DNA of 63,693 nucleotides from contig DXIQ01000106.1 in assembly GCA_019112785.1 (NCBI GenBank), positions 1 through 63,693 on the forward strand, written 5' to 3'. Positions 1 through 8,463 of this stretch are shown here, piece by piece. This DNA is from Candidatus Blautia stercorigallinarum. Its GTDB lineage: Bacteria; Bacillota; Clostridia; Lachnospirales; Lachnospiraceae. Within the stretch, counting starts at the first letter, position 1, and each line of letters opens with the position of its first letter. Under the pieces are notes generated by a model that searched no databases, was not told the DNA's origin, and saw nothing but the letters and a program-made list of their open reading frames with translations. Made by a program: the position numbers and the translations under genes.

Positions 1-1
1 T

Positions 2-127
2 GTGGAGCATATTTCTATGCTGTCAGCAGATATCACAGCCTGCATAAAAAGTAAAGTAACCGATTGGATTGCTTCACAGGCCAAGTTTATACAGACATTG
101 TTTGCAGATATTAGCTGGGAAAGTTGA
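2..127 (+). CDS. C-terminal end of an unidentified protein (partial)
   Basis: An open frame enters from the left edge and ends with TGA 31 bases before the GH43 start. About 41 residues are visible, ending in FADISWES, with a normal mixed composition. I do not recognise the family. The short gap and shared strand suggest it is cotranscribed with the beta-xylosidase gene, so it may also belong to xylan or arabinoxylan use; that is inference. It could instead be a chance open frame, since only 42 codons are seen. Confidence 0.45.
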   Translation: MEHISMLSADITACIKSKVTDWIASQAKFIQTLFADISWES

Positions 128-158
128 GTAAAGTTACTAAATTTACAGGAGGACCTAT

Positions 159-1736
159 ATGTTAAAACAAACTTTTCACAATCCATTACTTTCCGGCTTT
201 TATCCGGATCCTTCTATCTGCAGAGTTGGGGAGGACTATTACATGGTCACTTCTTCCTTTGTCTATTATCCCGGTCTTCCAATCTTTCACAGCCGGGATC
301 TGGTACATTGGGAACAGATCGGTCATGGTATCCACCGTCCAGCACAGCTGGACTATAAAAACTGTGAAACCTCCGAAGGGCTATGGGCTCCCAGTATCCG
401 TTACCACCAGGGAACCTTTTATATCATCAATACCTTCGTTTCCGAAGGACGGGAGGCTCAGAGAGACAATTATGTGATCACTGCCCAAAATCCTGCAGGC
501 CCATGGAGCGACCCGATTGTAGTAGAAGGAGCTGACGGCATTGATTCCAGCCTTTTCTTTGATGATGACGGTTCTCTGTGGTATGTAGGCAATTTCATCA
601 GTCAGGAATGTCTGTATGAAGGCCATCACGGCATCTATCTGAACGAGCTGGATCCTGAAACCTTCCAGTTCAAGGGGCCCAGATATATTGTCTGGGATGG
701 CAAGAAAACCCGTTCCAAATGGATCGAGGCTCCTCATATCTATAAAAAGGACGGCTGGTATTATCTCCTGGTGGCAGAGGGGGGAACCTTTATCAACCAC
801 AGTGTTCAAATGGCCCGGTGCCGGACGATCAACGGTGATTATGAGATCTGTCCCAGAAATCCTATTCTCACACACCGGCATATGCCTGTACTGAATCCTA
901 TCTCTGTTACCGGCCATGCAGATATTGTAGAAACTCAGAACGGAGAATGGTGGATGGTACTGCTGGCTGTCCGTCCCTATGAAGGAGGCCATTACAATCT
1001 TGGCCGTGAAACCTTTATGGTTCCTTTTGTATGGGCAGAAGATGGCTGGCCTATGATCGACAATGAAAACGGACTGGTAAATGAAGAAGAACGGCTTCCA
1101 GATCTCCCCAGGACCCTCTATCCCCCTATGCCCCAGTGGGATAATTTTGAGTGTTCCACCCTCCAGCTGCAGTGGAACACTATCCATCCCCCTGTGGACC
1201 CCTTCTACAGCCTGACAGACCGGCCCGGATATCTCCGGCTTCAGGTCCGTCCGGAAGTTATGGAAGAGATCTGCACCCCTTCCTTTATAGGGCGAAGACA
1301 ACGGCATAAAAACTTTCTGGCTAAGACAGCCATGGAGTTTGCTCCGGCTGCAGATCAGGAAGAGGCAGGCATCGCCCTGGTACAGGACGACCGTTTTCAT
1401 TATCTGATGACTCTCGGACAAAAAGAGGAACAACCGGTCCTTCGTTTCTGGAAAACAGAAAACGGAAAGAAATCCCTTCTGGTTGAAAAGGGAATCTCTC
1501 CGTCAAAACGTCTGTATCTCAGTGTATACGGCCATACCACCGGTTATTCCTTTTACTATGGATCTGATGATCAGGAAATGCTTCCCCTGATTGAAAATGT
1601 GGAAGCTTCCCTCTTAAGTTCCGTGGTCAATAATGGTTTTACCGGCGTATATCTGGGTATGTACGCCACATCCAACCACACAGCCAGCAGAAACCATGCA
1701 GATTTTGACTGGTTCTGCTATCAGGGTGAAGTATAG
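159..1736 (+). CDS. GH43 family beta-xylosidase / alpha-L-arabinofuranosidase
   Basis: Intracellular glycoside hydrolase expected to release xylose (or arabinose) from short xylo-oligosaccharides. It has no signal peptide. The N-terminal five-bladed propeller carries the usual GH43 acidic residues: D17 in FYPDPS (base), D129 in GIDSS (pKa modulator) and E190 in KWIEAPHIY (acid). The last ~190 residues fit the beta-sandwich C-terminal domain of long GH43 xylosidases, and 525 residues is normal for that type. An AGGAGG sits 6 bases before the ATG. The stop codon is only 3 bases from the stop of the convergent XRE gene. The GH3 enzyme and the CUT1 importer lie nearby on the other strand. Family is firm; xylosidase versus arabinofuranosidase cannot be decided by eye. 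Confidence 0.92.
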   Translation: MLKQTFHNPLLSGFYPDPSICRVGEDYYMVTSSFVYYPGLPIFHSRDLVHWEQIGHGIHRPAQLDYKNCETSEGLWAPSIRYHQGTFYIINTFVSEGREAQRDNYVITAQNPAGPWSDPIVVEGADGIDSSLFFDDDGSLWYVGNFISQECLYEGHHGIYLNELDPETFQFKGPRYIVWDGKKTRSKWIEAPHIYKKDGWYYLLVAEGGTFINHSVQMARCRTINGDYEICPRNPILTHRHMPVLNPISVTGHADIVETQNGEWWMVLLAVRPYEGGHYNLGRETFMVPFVWAEDGWPMIDNENGLVNEEERLPDLPRTLYPPMPQWDNFECSTLQLQWNTIHPPVDPFYSLTDRPGYLRLQVRPEVMEEICTPSFIGRRQRHKNFLAKTAMEFAPAADQEEAGIALVQDDRFHYLMTLGQKEEQPVLRFWKTENGKKSLLVEKGISPSKRLYLSVYGHTTGYSFYYGSDDQEMLPLIENVEASLLSSVVNNGFTGVYLGMYATSNHTASRNHADFDWFCYQGEV

Positions 1737-1739
1737 AAC

Positions 1740-3173
1740 TTATGGATTTCTTCGGCTTCTCATAGCTCGCAGGCCCATATATACACAGAGCAGTGCCGCG
1801 GCTCCCAGCGCCAGCAGAATGATCATAATGACATTCCAGACATTATATGGCAGCTCCCATTTTGTAAAGTCAAAGGGAATGGCAAGGGAATAAGGCTTCT
1901 CAGGCTGTCCGTATACAGGGATCATGATCTGGTCAAAACCGGCAGGCGCCAGCCATATCCACAGCCCTGTCCATGCAAAAGCTGCCGCTGCTCTCAGCCA
2001 GCGGTTTACAGGGAGATAGCGCAGAGCCCCCATAACGCCCCAGGGAAGGACCAGGAACAACAAGGCATTGGGAAGGCTTAAAGTCCAAAAACCTCTGAGA
2101 TTTTCTCCCTGAAGGGCCACAATAAATAAAAGAAGCAGGAAAAATACCGTCTCTGCTGAGAGATAAAGGAGAGACTTATGCCGGTACAGAGGCAGATCCC
2201 TAAGGGTCTGCCTTAATATAATAGGCAGAAATACCAGCCCAAGCCCAAGAAGTACTCCAAGGGCTGCAGGAAAGAACCAGTTCCCCCCGCCGTTAAGATC
2301 ACAGACTAACAGAAGAAAAAGCAGTAACGCCGTTTCTATCAGCAGATACATGGACAGCTTCCGCTCTTCCATCCACTCTGACAAAGGAAGCTGATATAAA
2401 AGAACCGGCAGGATGAAGAGGCTCAGGCCAAAAAGCACACTTACTGCTGCTACAGGAAACCAGGTTTCTCCTGCTGACAGACAGGAGGTCAGAAGCAGAA
2501 GTATCAAAAGTCCTGTCACCGTCAGCAGATATACGGAAGTCTTTCTGTCTGCCATAGACGAAGGTAATGAAAGAAAAGGCAGTAAAAAAGGCAGAAATAC
2601 CAGGGCAAAACCGAATAGTACCGCCGTCCCTGCCACCCAAAACCAGGTACCGCCGCTGTAAAGACAGCAGACCAGCAGTAAAATCTCCAAAGAACATGTA
2701 AAAGAACCAAAGGCCAGAGGCAGCTTATAATTTTCAAATCTGGGATCCAGGGCTGCAAGAGCCGGTACCAGAGTCAGGGAAGCCGCCATCATCACCCCGG
2801 CAGCTGCGATAAAAAACCAGTCCAGGGTATGAGAAGAAACCAGGTTTCCAATGCCGCATCCTGCCAGGATCATTCCATAAAGTACATATTGAACGATCCG
2901 ATAATTCCGTGTCAGTTTTTTGTATTTCTGAGCCAGCTTCTCGGAAACTTTCCGGCTGGTGTCCTCGCTTCCTGTAAGAAGTTCGTGTTCCGTTACCTGA
3001 AGAACGGCACAAAGATTCTGCAGGATTGTAATATCCGGGTAGCTGAGTCCTCTCTCCCACTTGCTGACGGCAGACTCTGTCACATATAATTTCTCTGCCA
3101 GTTCCTTCTGGGTCATTCCCAGTTCCCGCCGCCGTTGAAGAACGTAAGCGCCAAATGTCTTCTTATTTTCCAT
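1740..3173 (-). CDS. Membrane-bound XRE-type regulator with repeated transmembrane modules
   Basis: A DNA-binding one-component regulator anchored in the membrane. Residues ~8-62 form a classic HTH_3 domain (LGMTQKELAEKL, ESAVSKWERGLSYPD). After a short basic linker come about 11-12 hydrophobic segments. The central part is repetitive: about three to four units of ~67 residues, each with two helices and a short loop of the type GG(T/N)WF followed by an LFG...LPxLL helix. I place the start at the ATG whose upstream AGGAG is 9 bases away; the frame could extend 13 codons further but without a better site. Target genes and signal are unknown. It is convergent with the GH43 gene, whose stop lies 3 bases away. 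Confidence 0.8.
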   Translation of the reverse strand: MENKKTFGAYVLQRRRELGMTQKELAEKLYVTESAVSKWERGLSYPDITILQNLCAVLQVTEHELLTGSEDTSRKVSEKLAQKYKKLTRNYRIVQYVLYGMILAGCGIGNLVSSHTLDWFFIAAAGVMMAASLTLVPALAALDPRFENYKLPLAFGSFTCSLEILLLVCCLYSGGTWFWVAGTAVLFGFALVFLPFLLPFLSLPSSMADRKTSVYLLTVTGLLILLLLTSCLSAGETWFPVAAVSVLFGLSLFILPVLLYQLPLSEWMEERKLSMYLLIETALLLFLLLVCDLNGGGNWFFPAALGVLLGLGLVFLPIILRQTLRDLPLYRHKSLLYLSAETVFFLLLLFIVALQGENLRGFWTLSLPNALLFLVLPWGVMGALRYLPVNRWLRAAAAFAWTGLWIWLAPAGFDQIMIPVYGQPEKPYSLAIPFDFTKWELPYNVWNVIMIILLALGAAALLCVYMGLRAMRSRRNP

Positions 3174-3350
3174 ATACTTCATCTCCTCTCGATCTTTTAC
3201 AGCGAAGGACATATATATATCTTTGTCTCAGGCTCCGCTGTTTTCTATCTAAAGGATAGGAAGGAAAATTTAAAAAGTCAATGATTCCGGGCAAATCAGG
3301 GACTCGACTGTTAGGAAAGTCCTGTATTTAAGGGCTTTTTGCACAAAAAG

Positions 3351-3429
3351 AAGGAACTGTTGTATTGAATTGAGGCAAGGAATATTTATACATTTTATTC
3401 CTGACATATGTCTGATACAACAGTTCCTT
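3351..3429. repeat. Hairpin repeat element, copy 1 (short form)
   Basis: A 15-bp perfect inverted repeat (AAGGAACTGTTGTAT / ATACAACAGTTCCTT) encloses about 49 bases holding a second, inner inverted repeat around AATATTTATACATTTTATT. T-rich tracts flank both sides, so it could also end transcription of the DUF4340 gene, which stops at 3444. The core and right arm match the element at 20348-20495, with about 60 inner bases missing here. Confidence 0.75.
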
Positions 3430-3443
3430 TTTATTTATATCTG

Positions 3444-4499
3444 TTAAAATGCTTTTCTTACAGAAGTTATGAGATTATCTACATCTTCTGAATTTACCAG
3501 GAAATAGCTGTTTCCGTTTACTTCCAGAAGATCATGGGTATCATCATAAGAGTAATACGACACCTGTATTTCCGGATATTCTTCACTATTTCTATGGAAG
3601 GTAATTTCCAGTTCCGGATCCCCTTCTTTAGTAATCTTCTCTTCCTCAGCCTCTCCTTCCAGCATAATTCCGCAGATTTCCTGATAAAGAGTAGTGAAGT
3701 CTGTCTTCTCCACATCCTTATTGCCAAATTGGTATTCACCGTTTACAGAGTCTACATTCATCTCATAAGATTTTTTGCCTGCCTGGATCTCCATACTTTC
3801 CACAGTATCAATATTGATCAATACCGGAATCTTTAAAATATAGGAAAATGGATCCAGACCGAAAATAGAATCTATTGTACTGGCTGAAAGCTTATATATC
3901 TGGTCTTCAAATCCCTGGATTGCTGCAAAGCGATTTCCCGCGCCGTCTTCATTTCCCAGGATGATAGTTGCTGTCTTATCTGCGTAATCAGTCTGTTTTG
4001 CCTTAGAATCATCCAATGTATCTACAAAATCCAGTGTGATACTGGTCCGGGAGTCTGCAATTCCCGTATCCATCTCTGCATCCACTGCTACAGGAGCCTG
4101 AAAATTCAGTCCGCAGAGTACGTCAAAAAGCTCATACATAGCTTCTGTATTCACAGTTACTGTTTCATCATAAGGATTCAGGATCTCCCAGTAATCAAAA
4201 TCCATCTTATATCCCGCCGGCTCATTGGAAAGATTAAAGATTTCCTCTCCATCCTCTACCAGAACTACTTTTCTGATACCATCAGCTACAAACTGAGGGT
4301 GTTCCGCCTGGGTTTTCTCCGGTTTTTCTATCTGCGCCTGACTGCTGCCTTCCGCTTTCTCCACAGTCTCCTGGCTTTCTCCCGAGGTGCCTTCCGTCTT
4401 TTCTGTAGTCTCTTCTGTATTTCCGCACCCGTACAGGCCTCCCGCCACAAGGGAAACGCTTAATCCAAGGATCATGATTTTCTTTTTCCAGTTCTGCAT
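3444..4499 (-). CDS. DUF4340-type lipoprotein
   Basis: Surface lipoprotein. It starts with a lipoprotein signal peptide: a KKK n-region, a hydrophobic core and a lipobox LYGC with the modified Cys at about residue 25. A ~45-residue linker rich in Glu, Thr and Ser follows, then a globular region of about 270 residues that resembles DUF4340 domains, often found in proteins beside ABC/gliding-type exporters. There are no transmembrane helices after the signal. An AAAGGA lies 10 bases before the ATG. It sits alone between the GH3 gene and the XRE gene, with the hairpin element just downstream as a likely terminator. Function is unknown and the domain assignment is by overall pattern. Confidence 0.75.
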   Translation of the reverse strand: MQNWKKKIMILGLSVSLVAGGLYGCGNTEETTEKTEGTSGESQETVEKAEGSSQAQIEKPEKTQAEHPQFVADGIRKVVLVEDGEEIFNLSNEPAGYKMDFDYWEILNPYDETVTVNTEAMYELFDVLCGLNFQAPVAVDAEMDTGIADSRTSITLDFVDTLDDSKAKQTDYADKTATIILGNEDGAGNRFAAIQGFEDQIYKLSASTIDSIFGLDPFSYILKIPVLINIDTVESMEIQAGKKSYEMNVDSVNGEYQFGNKDVEKTDFTTLYQEICGIMLEGEAEEEKITKEGDPELEITFHRNSEEYPEIQVSYYSYDDTHDLLEVNGNSYFLVNSEDVDNLITSVRKAF

Positions 4500-4672
4500 A
4501 GCTCTTCAGTCCTTTCTCTTTCCTCAGGCCATAATCCCTTCCTGTTCTTTTCAGAAACCGTTCTGTCTTCCGTGCTTTCTATTGAAAAGAGACAGGATAG
4601 GATATACCTATTCTGCCCCTTATGTTAGCATGGGTAATTTATCTTTTCTATAGAGAAATCTGTCTTCTTTCT

Positions 4673-6796
4673 TTATCCAAGTGTCACATTTATTTCTTCC
4701 GGTTTCTTTCCTGTAAGAGTCAGACTCCTGCTGTCAGGCTGTGAAATACCGGCAAAAATCTTAAAGCTTTTACTGTCAATATGCCGCTCTCCGGCCTCAT
4801 CTACCACTGCCATAGCCCGGTTTTTCACAGTAAAGGACAGTTTTTTCTTCTCTCCCGGTTCCAGGGAAACTCTTTTAAATCCGCATAAACTGTGATTGCG
4901 TACCGCCAGTGGCGACTCCAGATCCTTAATATAAAGCTGTACAACCTCTTCTGTGGCTGTTTTCCCTTTATTCTCCACAGTAACCTCTACTTCAATATCA
5001 GAGTCTGCAGTTACCTGATTCAGCAGTTTTCCATCTGTAACCTCTACGTTTCCATAAGTCAATCCATAACCAAAAGGATACAGAGGCTCTTTCTCCATAT
5101 AGCGGTAAGTCCGTCCTTTCATGGTATAGTCTGTAAATTCCGGCATACCTTCCAGATCTTTATAAAAAGTAACCGGCAGTTTTCCTGACGGAGATACTTT
5201 TCCAAAAAGCAGATCCGCCACAGCCTTTCCGCCTCTGGCTCCCGGATACCATGCAAGGAGAATGCCATTGCAGTTTTCCTGGGCGTAATTTAAGTCAATG
5301 GCACTTCCGGCCATAAGAACAACAACGGTAGGTTTTCCCACTGCTGTTACTTTCTCGATCAGCTCTTCCTGTACTTTCGGCAGATGAAGATCTTTCTTAT
5401 CCCCTGAAGCATCGCTGTTTCCTGTATCTCCTTCTTCACCTTCCAGCGTTTCATCCAGGCCTACACAGATCACAACAACGTCACTATGTTCTGCGGTAAT
5501 AACTGCTTCTGAAATACGATCCTGGGGCCATGCCAGATTTTCTACCCGGTCTTTATACAGATGGCAGCCCTGGGAATACAGAACTCTCACATCTTCGCCC
5601 ACTTCATCCTGGATTCCTTCCAGTACTGTGATATATCTGGATGAAGTACCATGATAATTTCCGATCAAGGCAGCACGGCTGTCAGCATTAGGACCTACTA
5701 CGCCGATGGTTTTTATCTTCGATTTATCCAAAGGCAGCACGCCGTCATTTTTCAGAAGAACGCATCCCTTTCTTGCTACATTCAGAGCTTCTTCTATATG
5801 TTCTTTACATTCCACTTTCTCATAAGGGATCTTGTCATATTCGCTGCCATCAAAAAGTCCCAGCAGGAACCTGGCCGTAAGGGCTCTTTCTGCTGATCTT
5901 GTGATATCTTCTTCTGTGATCAGGCCGTCCTCCACAGCTCCCAGTAGGTGGAGATAAGTGTTGCCGCAGTTTACATCACAGCCTCGTTTTAAAGCAAGGG
6001 CTGCAGATTCTCTGGCATTTTTCGTCACTTTATGATTTTCATGAAAATCTTTAATCGCCCAGCAGTCTGAGACAAAATGGCCGTCAAATTTCCATTTTCC
6101 TCTCAAAACTTCTTCCATCAGATAGTGATGGCCACAGCATGGCTCGCCATTGGTGCGGTTATAGGCACCCATGACTGCTTCCACATCCGCCTCTGTGACT
6201 AAGGCTTCAAAAGCAGGGAGATAAGTTTCCCACATATCTTTCTTAGTGGCCTTGGCGTCAAACTCATGACGGATGGATTCCGGGCCGCTGTGAACAGCAA
6301 AATGTTTGGCACAGGCGGCTGCTTTCATTACCGGGCCGTCTCCCTGAAGTCCTTCTACAAATTTCACGCCCAGGCGGGAAGTCAGGTACGGATCTTCTCC
6401 GTAAGTCTCATGGCCTCTTCCCCATCGGGGATCCCGGAAAATATTCACATTAGGCGACCAGAAAGTCAGGCCTTTGTAGATATCTCTGTCGCCATGTTTA
6501 GAATATTCATTATATTTTGCCCTTCCTTCTGTGGCGATGATATCTCCTACTTTCTTCATCTCTTCCTCGTCAAATGCTGCGGCCATACCGATCGCCTGGG
6601 GAAACATAGTAGCCACTCCTGCTCTTGCTACTCCATGAAGGCCCTCATTCCAATAGTTATATGTAGGTACTCCTAATCTTTCCACAGGAGATGCATCATA
6701 TTTTAACTGAGAGGCTTTTTCCATAAGAGTCATTTTGCTTACCAGTTCTTTTGCTTTTTTCCTAGCCTCTGCTCTTTCCTTTTTAAAGTTCTTCAT
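4673..6796 (-). CDS. GH3 family beta-glucosidase / beta-xylosidase
   Basis: Cytoplasmic exo-acting glycoside hydrolase that removes non-reducing beta-linked glucose or xylose. The N-terminal TIM-barrel domain has the substrate-binding KH pair (AKHFAVHSGPE, K164/H165) and the nucleophile D244 in HFVSDCWAI. The alpha/beta sandwich domain follows (GCVLLKNDGVLPL, VVGPNAD, EGEEGD), then a fibronectin-III-like C-terminal domain (EEVVQLYIKD, FKRVSLEPGE). At 707 residues, with no signal peptide, it fits the xylosidase-like GH3 group. It lies 95 bases downstream of the response regulator and probably belongs to the same regulon as the GH43 enzyme and the CUT1 importer. Exact substrate is inferred from context. 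Confidence 0.92.
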   Translation of the reverse strand: MKNFKKERAEARKKAKELVSKMTLMEKASQLKYDASPVERLGVPTYNYWNEGLHGVARAGVATMFPQAIGMAAAFDEEEMKKVGDIIATEGRAKYNEYSKHGDRDIYKGLTFWSPNVNIFRDPRWGRGHETYGEDPYLTSRLGVKFVEGLQGDGPVMKAAACAKHFAVHSGPESIRHEFDAKATKKDMWETYLPAFEALVTEADVEAVMGAYNRTNGEPCCGHHYLMEEVLRGKWKFDGHFVSDCWAIKDFHENHKVTKNARESAALALKRGCDVNCGNTYLHLLGAVEDGLITEEDITRSAERALTARFLLGLFDGSEYDKIPYEKVECKEHIEEALNVARKGCVLLKNDGVLPLDKSKIKTIGVVGPNADSRAALIGNYHGTSSRYITVLEGIQDEVGEDVRVLYSQGCHLYKDRVENLAWPQDRISEAVITAEHSDVVVICVGLDETLEGEEGDTGNSDASGDKKDLHLPKVQEELIEKVTAVGKPTVVVLMAGSAIDLNYAQENCNGILLAWYPGARGGKAVADLLFGKVSPSGKLPVTFYKDLEGMPEFTDYTMKGRTYRYMEKEPLYPFGYGLTYGNVEVTDGKLLNQVTADSDIEVEVTVENKGKTATEEVVQLYIKDLESPLAVRNHSLCGFKRVSLEPGEKKKLSFTVKNRAMAVVDEAGERHIDSKSFKIFAGISQPDSRSLTLTGKKPEEINVTLG

Positions 6797-6891
6797 ACTC
6801 TATCCTCCGATTTTGTTTGATATGGATATTTTACACTGGCCTTCCGTCTTTTCTCTATGTCCTTCATGCGGAAAACTGCCCATTTATTGCT

Positions 6892-8463
6892 TTATGCTTC
6901 TGTTCCGTGTTTCTGCATTTCTTCCCGGTACTTTGTGGGGGATTTTCCTGTATGTTTCTTAAATGCAAGAGAAAAATAATTGGTATCCCGGTAGCCTACC
7001 ATCATAGCGATCTTTCCTGTTTTCAAACTGGTGGTCTCCAGAAGGGATTTCGCCTTCTCTATACGCTTCCGCACAATGTATTCGTTGCAGCCTTCCTTTG
7101 TTACCCGCTTGAACAGTCTTGAAAAATAATTGGGGGTGATATACAGGGAGGCGGCAATATTGGATACTGTAAGATCTTCCGTAAGATGTTCCGAGATATA
7201 ATACTTTGCCTTATCTACGATCTCATGGACACTTTCTTCTTCCTTTCCAAGCATCTGGTTCAAAAACATTTCCGTCACTTCACAGGCCTCTTCCCGGTTG
7301 GCGGACAACAGACTTTTGGACAGCGCATCCAAACGCCCCGGCTCCGTCTCTTTTGACTCACCCATATAAGCGAAATAGGTATCCGATGCCATCTCAAAGC
7401 ATAATCTGCGCACAGTCTGCTGAGACAGATTATACGACTCCGTAGCTTTTACAAAAGTATGGAAAGCTTTCATAACATACTCTGTATTTCCGGTATTCGA
7501 ACACATAATCCCCTTCAACTCGCTGAAAATATCCCGGAAAATATTACTTTTGTTCTGTTCTCCAAAGGTCTGGATAATATCCTGAATACTTTCCTTTTCT
7601 GTATTCAGGAGATACTTTGCGTCATTATAAGAAATATACAGATTGGAAAACCCTGACACAGCACTTCCCACCACGATCTTTGGTTTTGTATCAAATTCAT
7701 CCTTTAGGATCCCTGAAAGTTCTTCAATATGTTCTATAACAGAACTTTCCTCCTCCGCAAAATAAACAATCCCCAGAATTCCATCTTCTTCAGAAAAGGT
7801 GATACCTTCTCCCTGAGCATCTACCACACTCATACAGATATTTTTTACGGACATTTCATGAAAATCCTGTTCTGCTTCCTGGCCGGAATAATTCTTGGCC
7901 GGTATGATCAGTACGATCTGAAGCCCCTGATCCATCTGGAATCCATAATATTGTTCCAGCACATCCATGATCTGGTTGCTTTCCTTCGGGCGGCTAATAA
8001 TACCCCGAATACATTTTTCCAGCTCCATCTGTTCCGCGGTTCCCTGGGTCCTCTGCTGCAACCGGAAATTACGTTTTTCTTCCTCCGCTTCATCCAGCTG
8101 TTTCACCTGTTCGCCGAGAGCCCTGGAAAGATTTTCTTCTTCAATAGGTTTCAGAAAAAAGTCCTGGACCTGGAGACGGAGGCTTTGTCTGGCATACTCA
8201 AAATTATCATAGCCAGTAAGAACGATCACTCTTAATTCGGGAATAATATTCTTGGCTTTCTCGATGAGTTCCAGTCCGGTCATCCCATTCATCTGGATAT
8301 CTGTGATCATGATCTGCGGTCTGTTCTTATCCAGCACTTCCAGAGCCTCGGCGGCAGATGCCGCGGTATATACCTCGCCAATACCCAGATCTTCCCAAGG
8401 TATTACTTTTTTCATCCCCATACGTATCATCTTTTCATCGTCTACAATCAGTGCTTTATACAT
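6892..8463 (-). CDS. AraC-type response regulator (YesN-like)
   Basis: Cytoplasmic response regulator of a sugar-sensing two-component system. Residues 1-120 are a receiver domain with the acidic pair D8-D9, phosphoacceptor D55 in MITDIQM and a conserved Lys in FFLKP. A long middle domain of about 270 residues follows. The last ~100 residues hold two AraC helix-turn-helix units (TVSNIAASLYITPNYFSRLF; GKIAMMVGYRDTNYFSLAFK). The start overlaps the 3' end of the sensor kinase gene by 8 bases, so translation is coupled. The closest genes on either side are the GH3 enzyme and the CUT1 importer, which are the likely targets. Confidence 0.93.
   Translation of the reverse strand: MYKALIVDDEKMIRMGMKKVIPWEDLGIGEVYTAASAAEALEVLDKNRPQIMITDIQMNGMTGLELIEKAKNIIPELRVIVLTGYDNFEYARQSLRLQVQDFFLKPIEEENLSRALGEQVKQLDEAEEEKRNFRLQQRTQGTAEQMELEKCIRGIISRPKESNQIMDVLEQYYGFQMDQGLQIVLIIPAKNYSGQEAEQDFHEMSVKNICMSVVDAQGEGITFSEEDGILGIVYFAEEESSVIEHIEELSGILKDEFDTKPKIVVGSAVSGFSNLYISYNDAKYLLNTEKESIQDIIQTFGEQNKSNIFRDIFSELKGIMCSNTGNTEYVMKAFHTFVKATESYNLSQQTVRRLCFEMASDTYFAYMGESKETEPGRLDALSKSLLSANREEACEVTEMFLNQMLGKEEESVHEIVDKAKYYISEHLTEDLTVSNIAASLYITPNYFSRLFKRVTKEGCNEYIVRKRIEKAKSLLETTSLKTGKIAMMVGYRDTNYFSLAFKKHTGKSPTKYREEMQKHGTEA

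Noticed and set aside
381-1433. A 350-codon antisense frame within the GH43 gene
   Set aside because: The GH43 frame has catalytic residues and a strong ribosome binding site; the antisense frame shows neither motifs nor a site.
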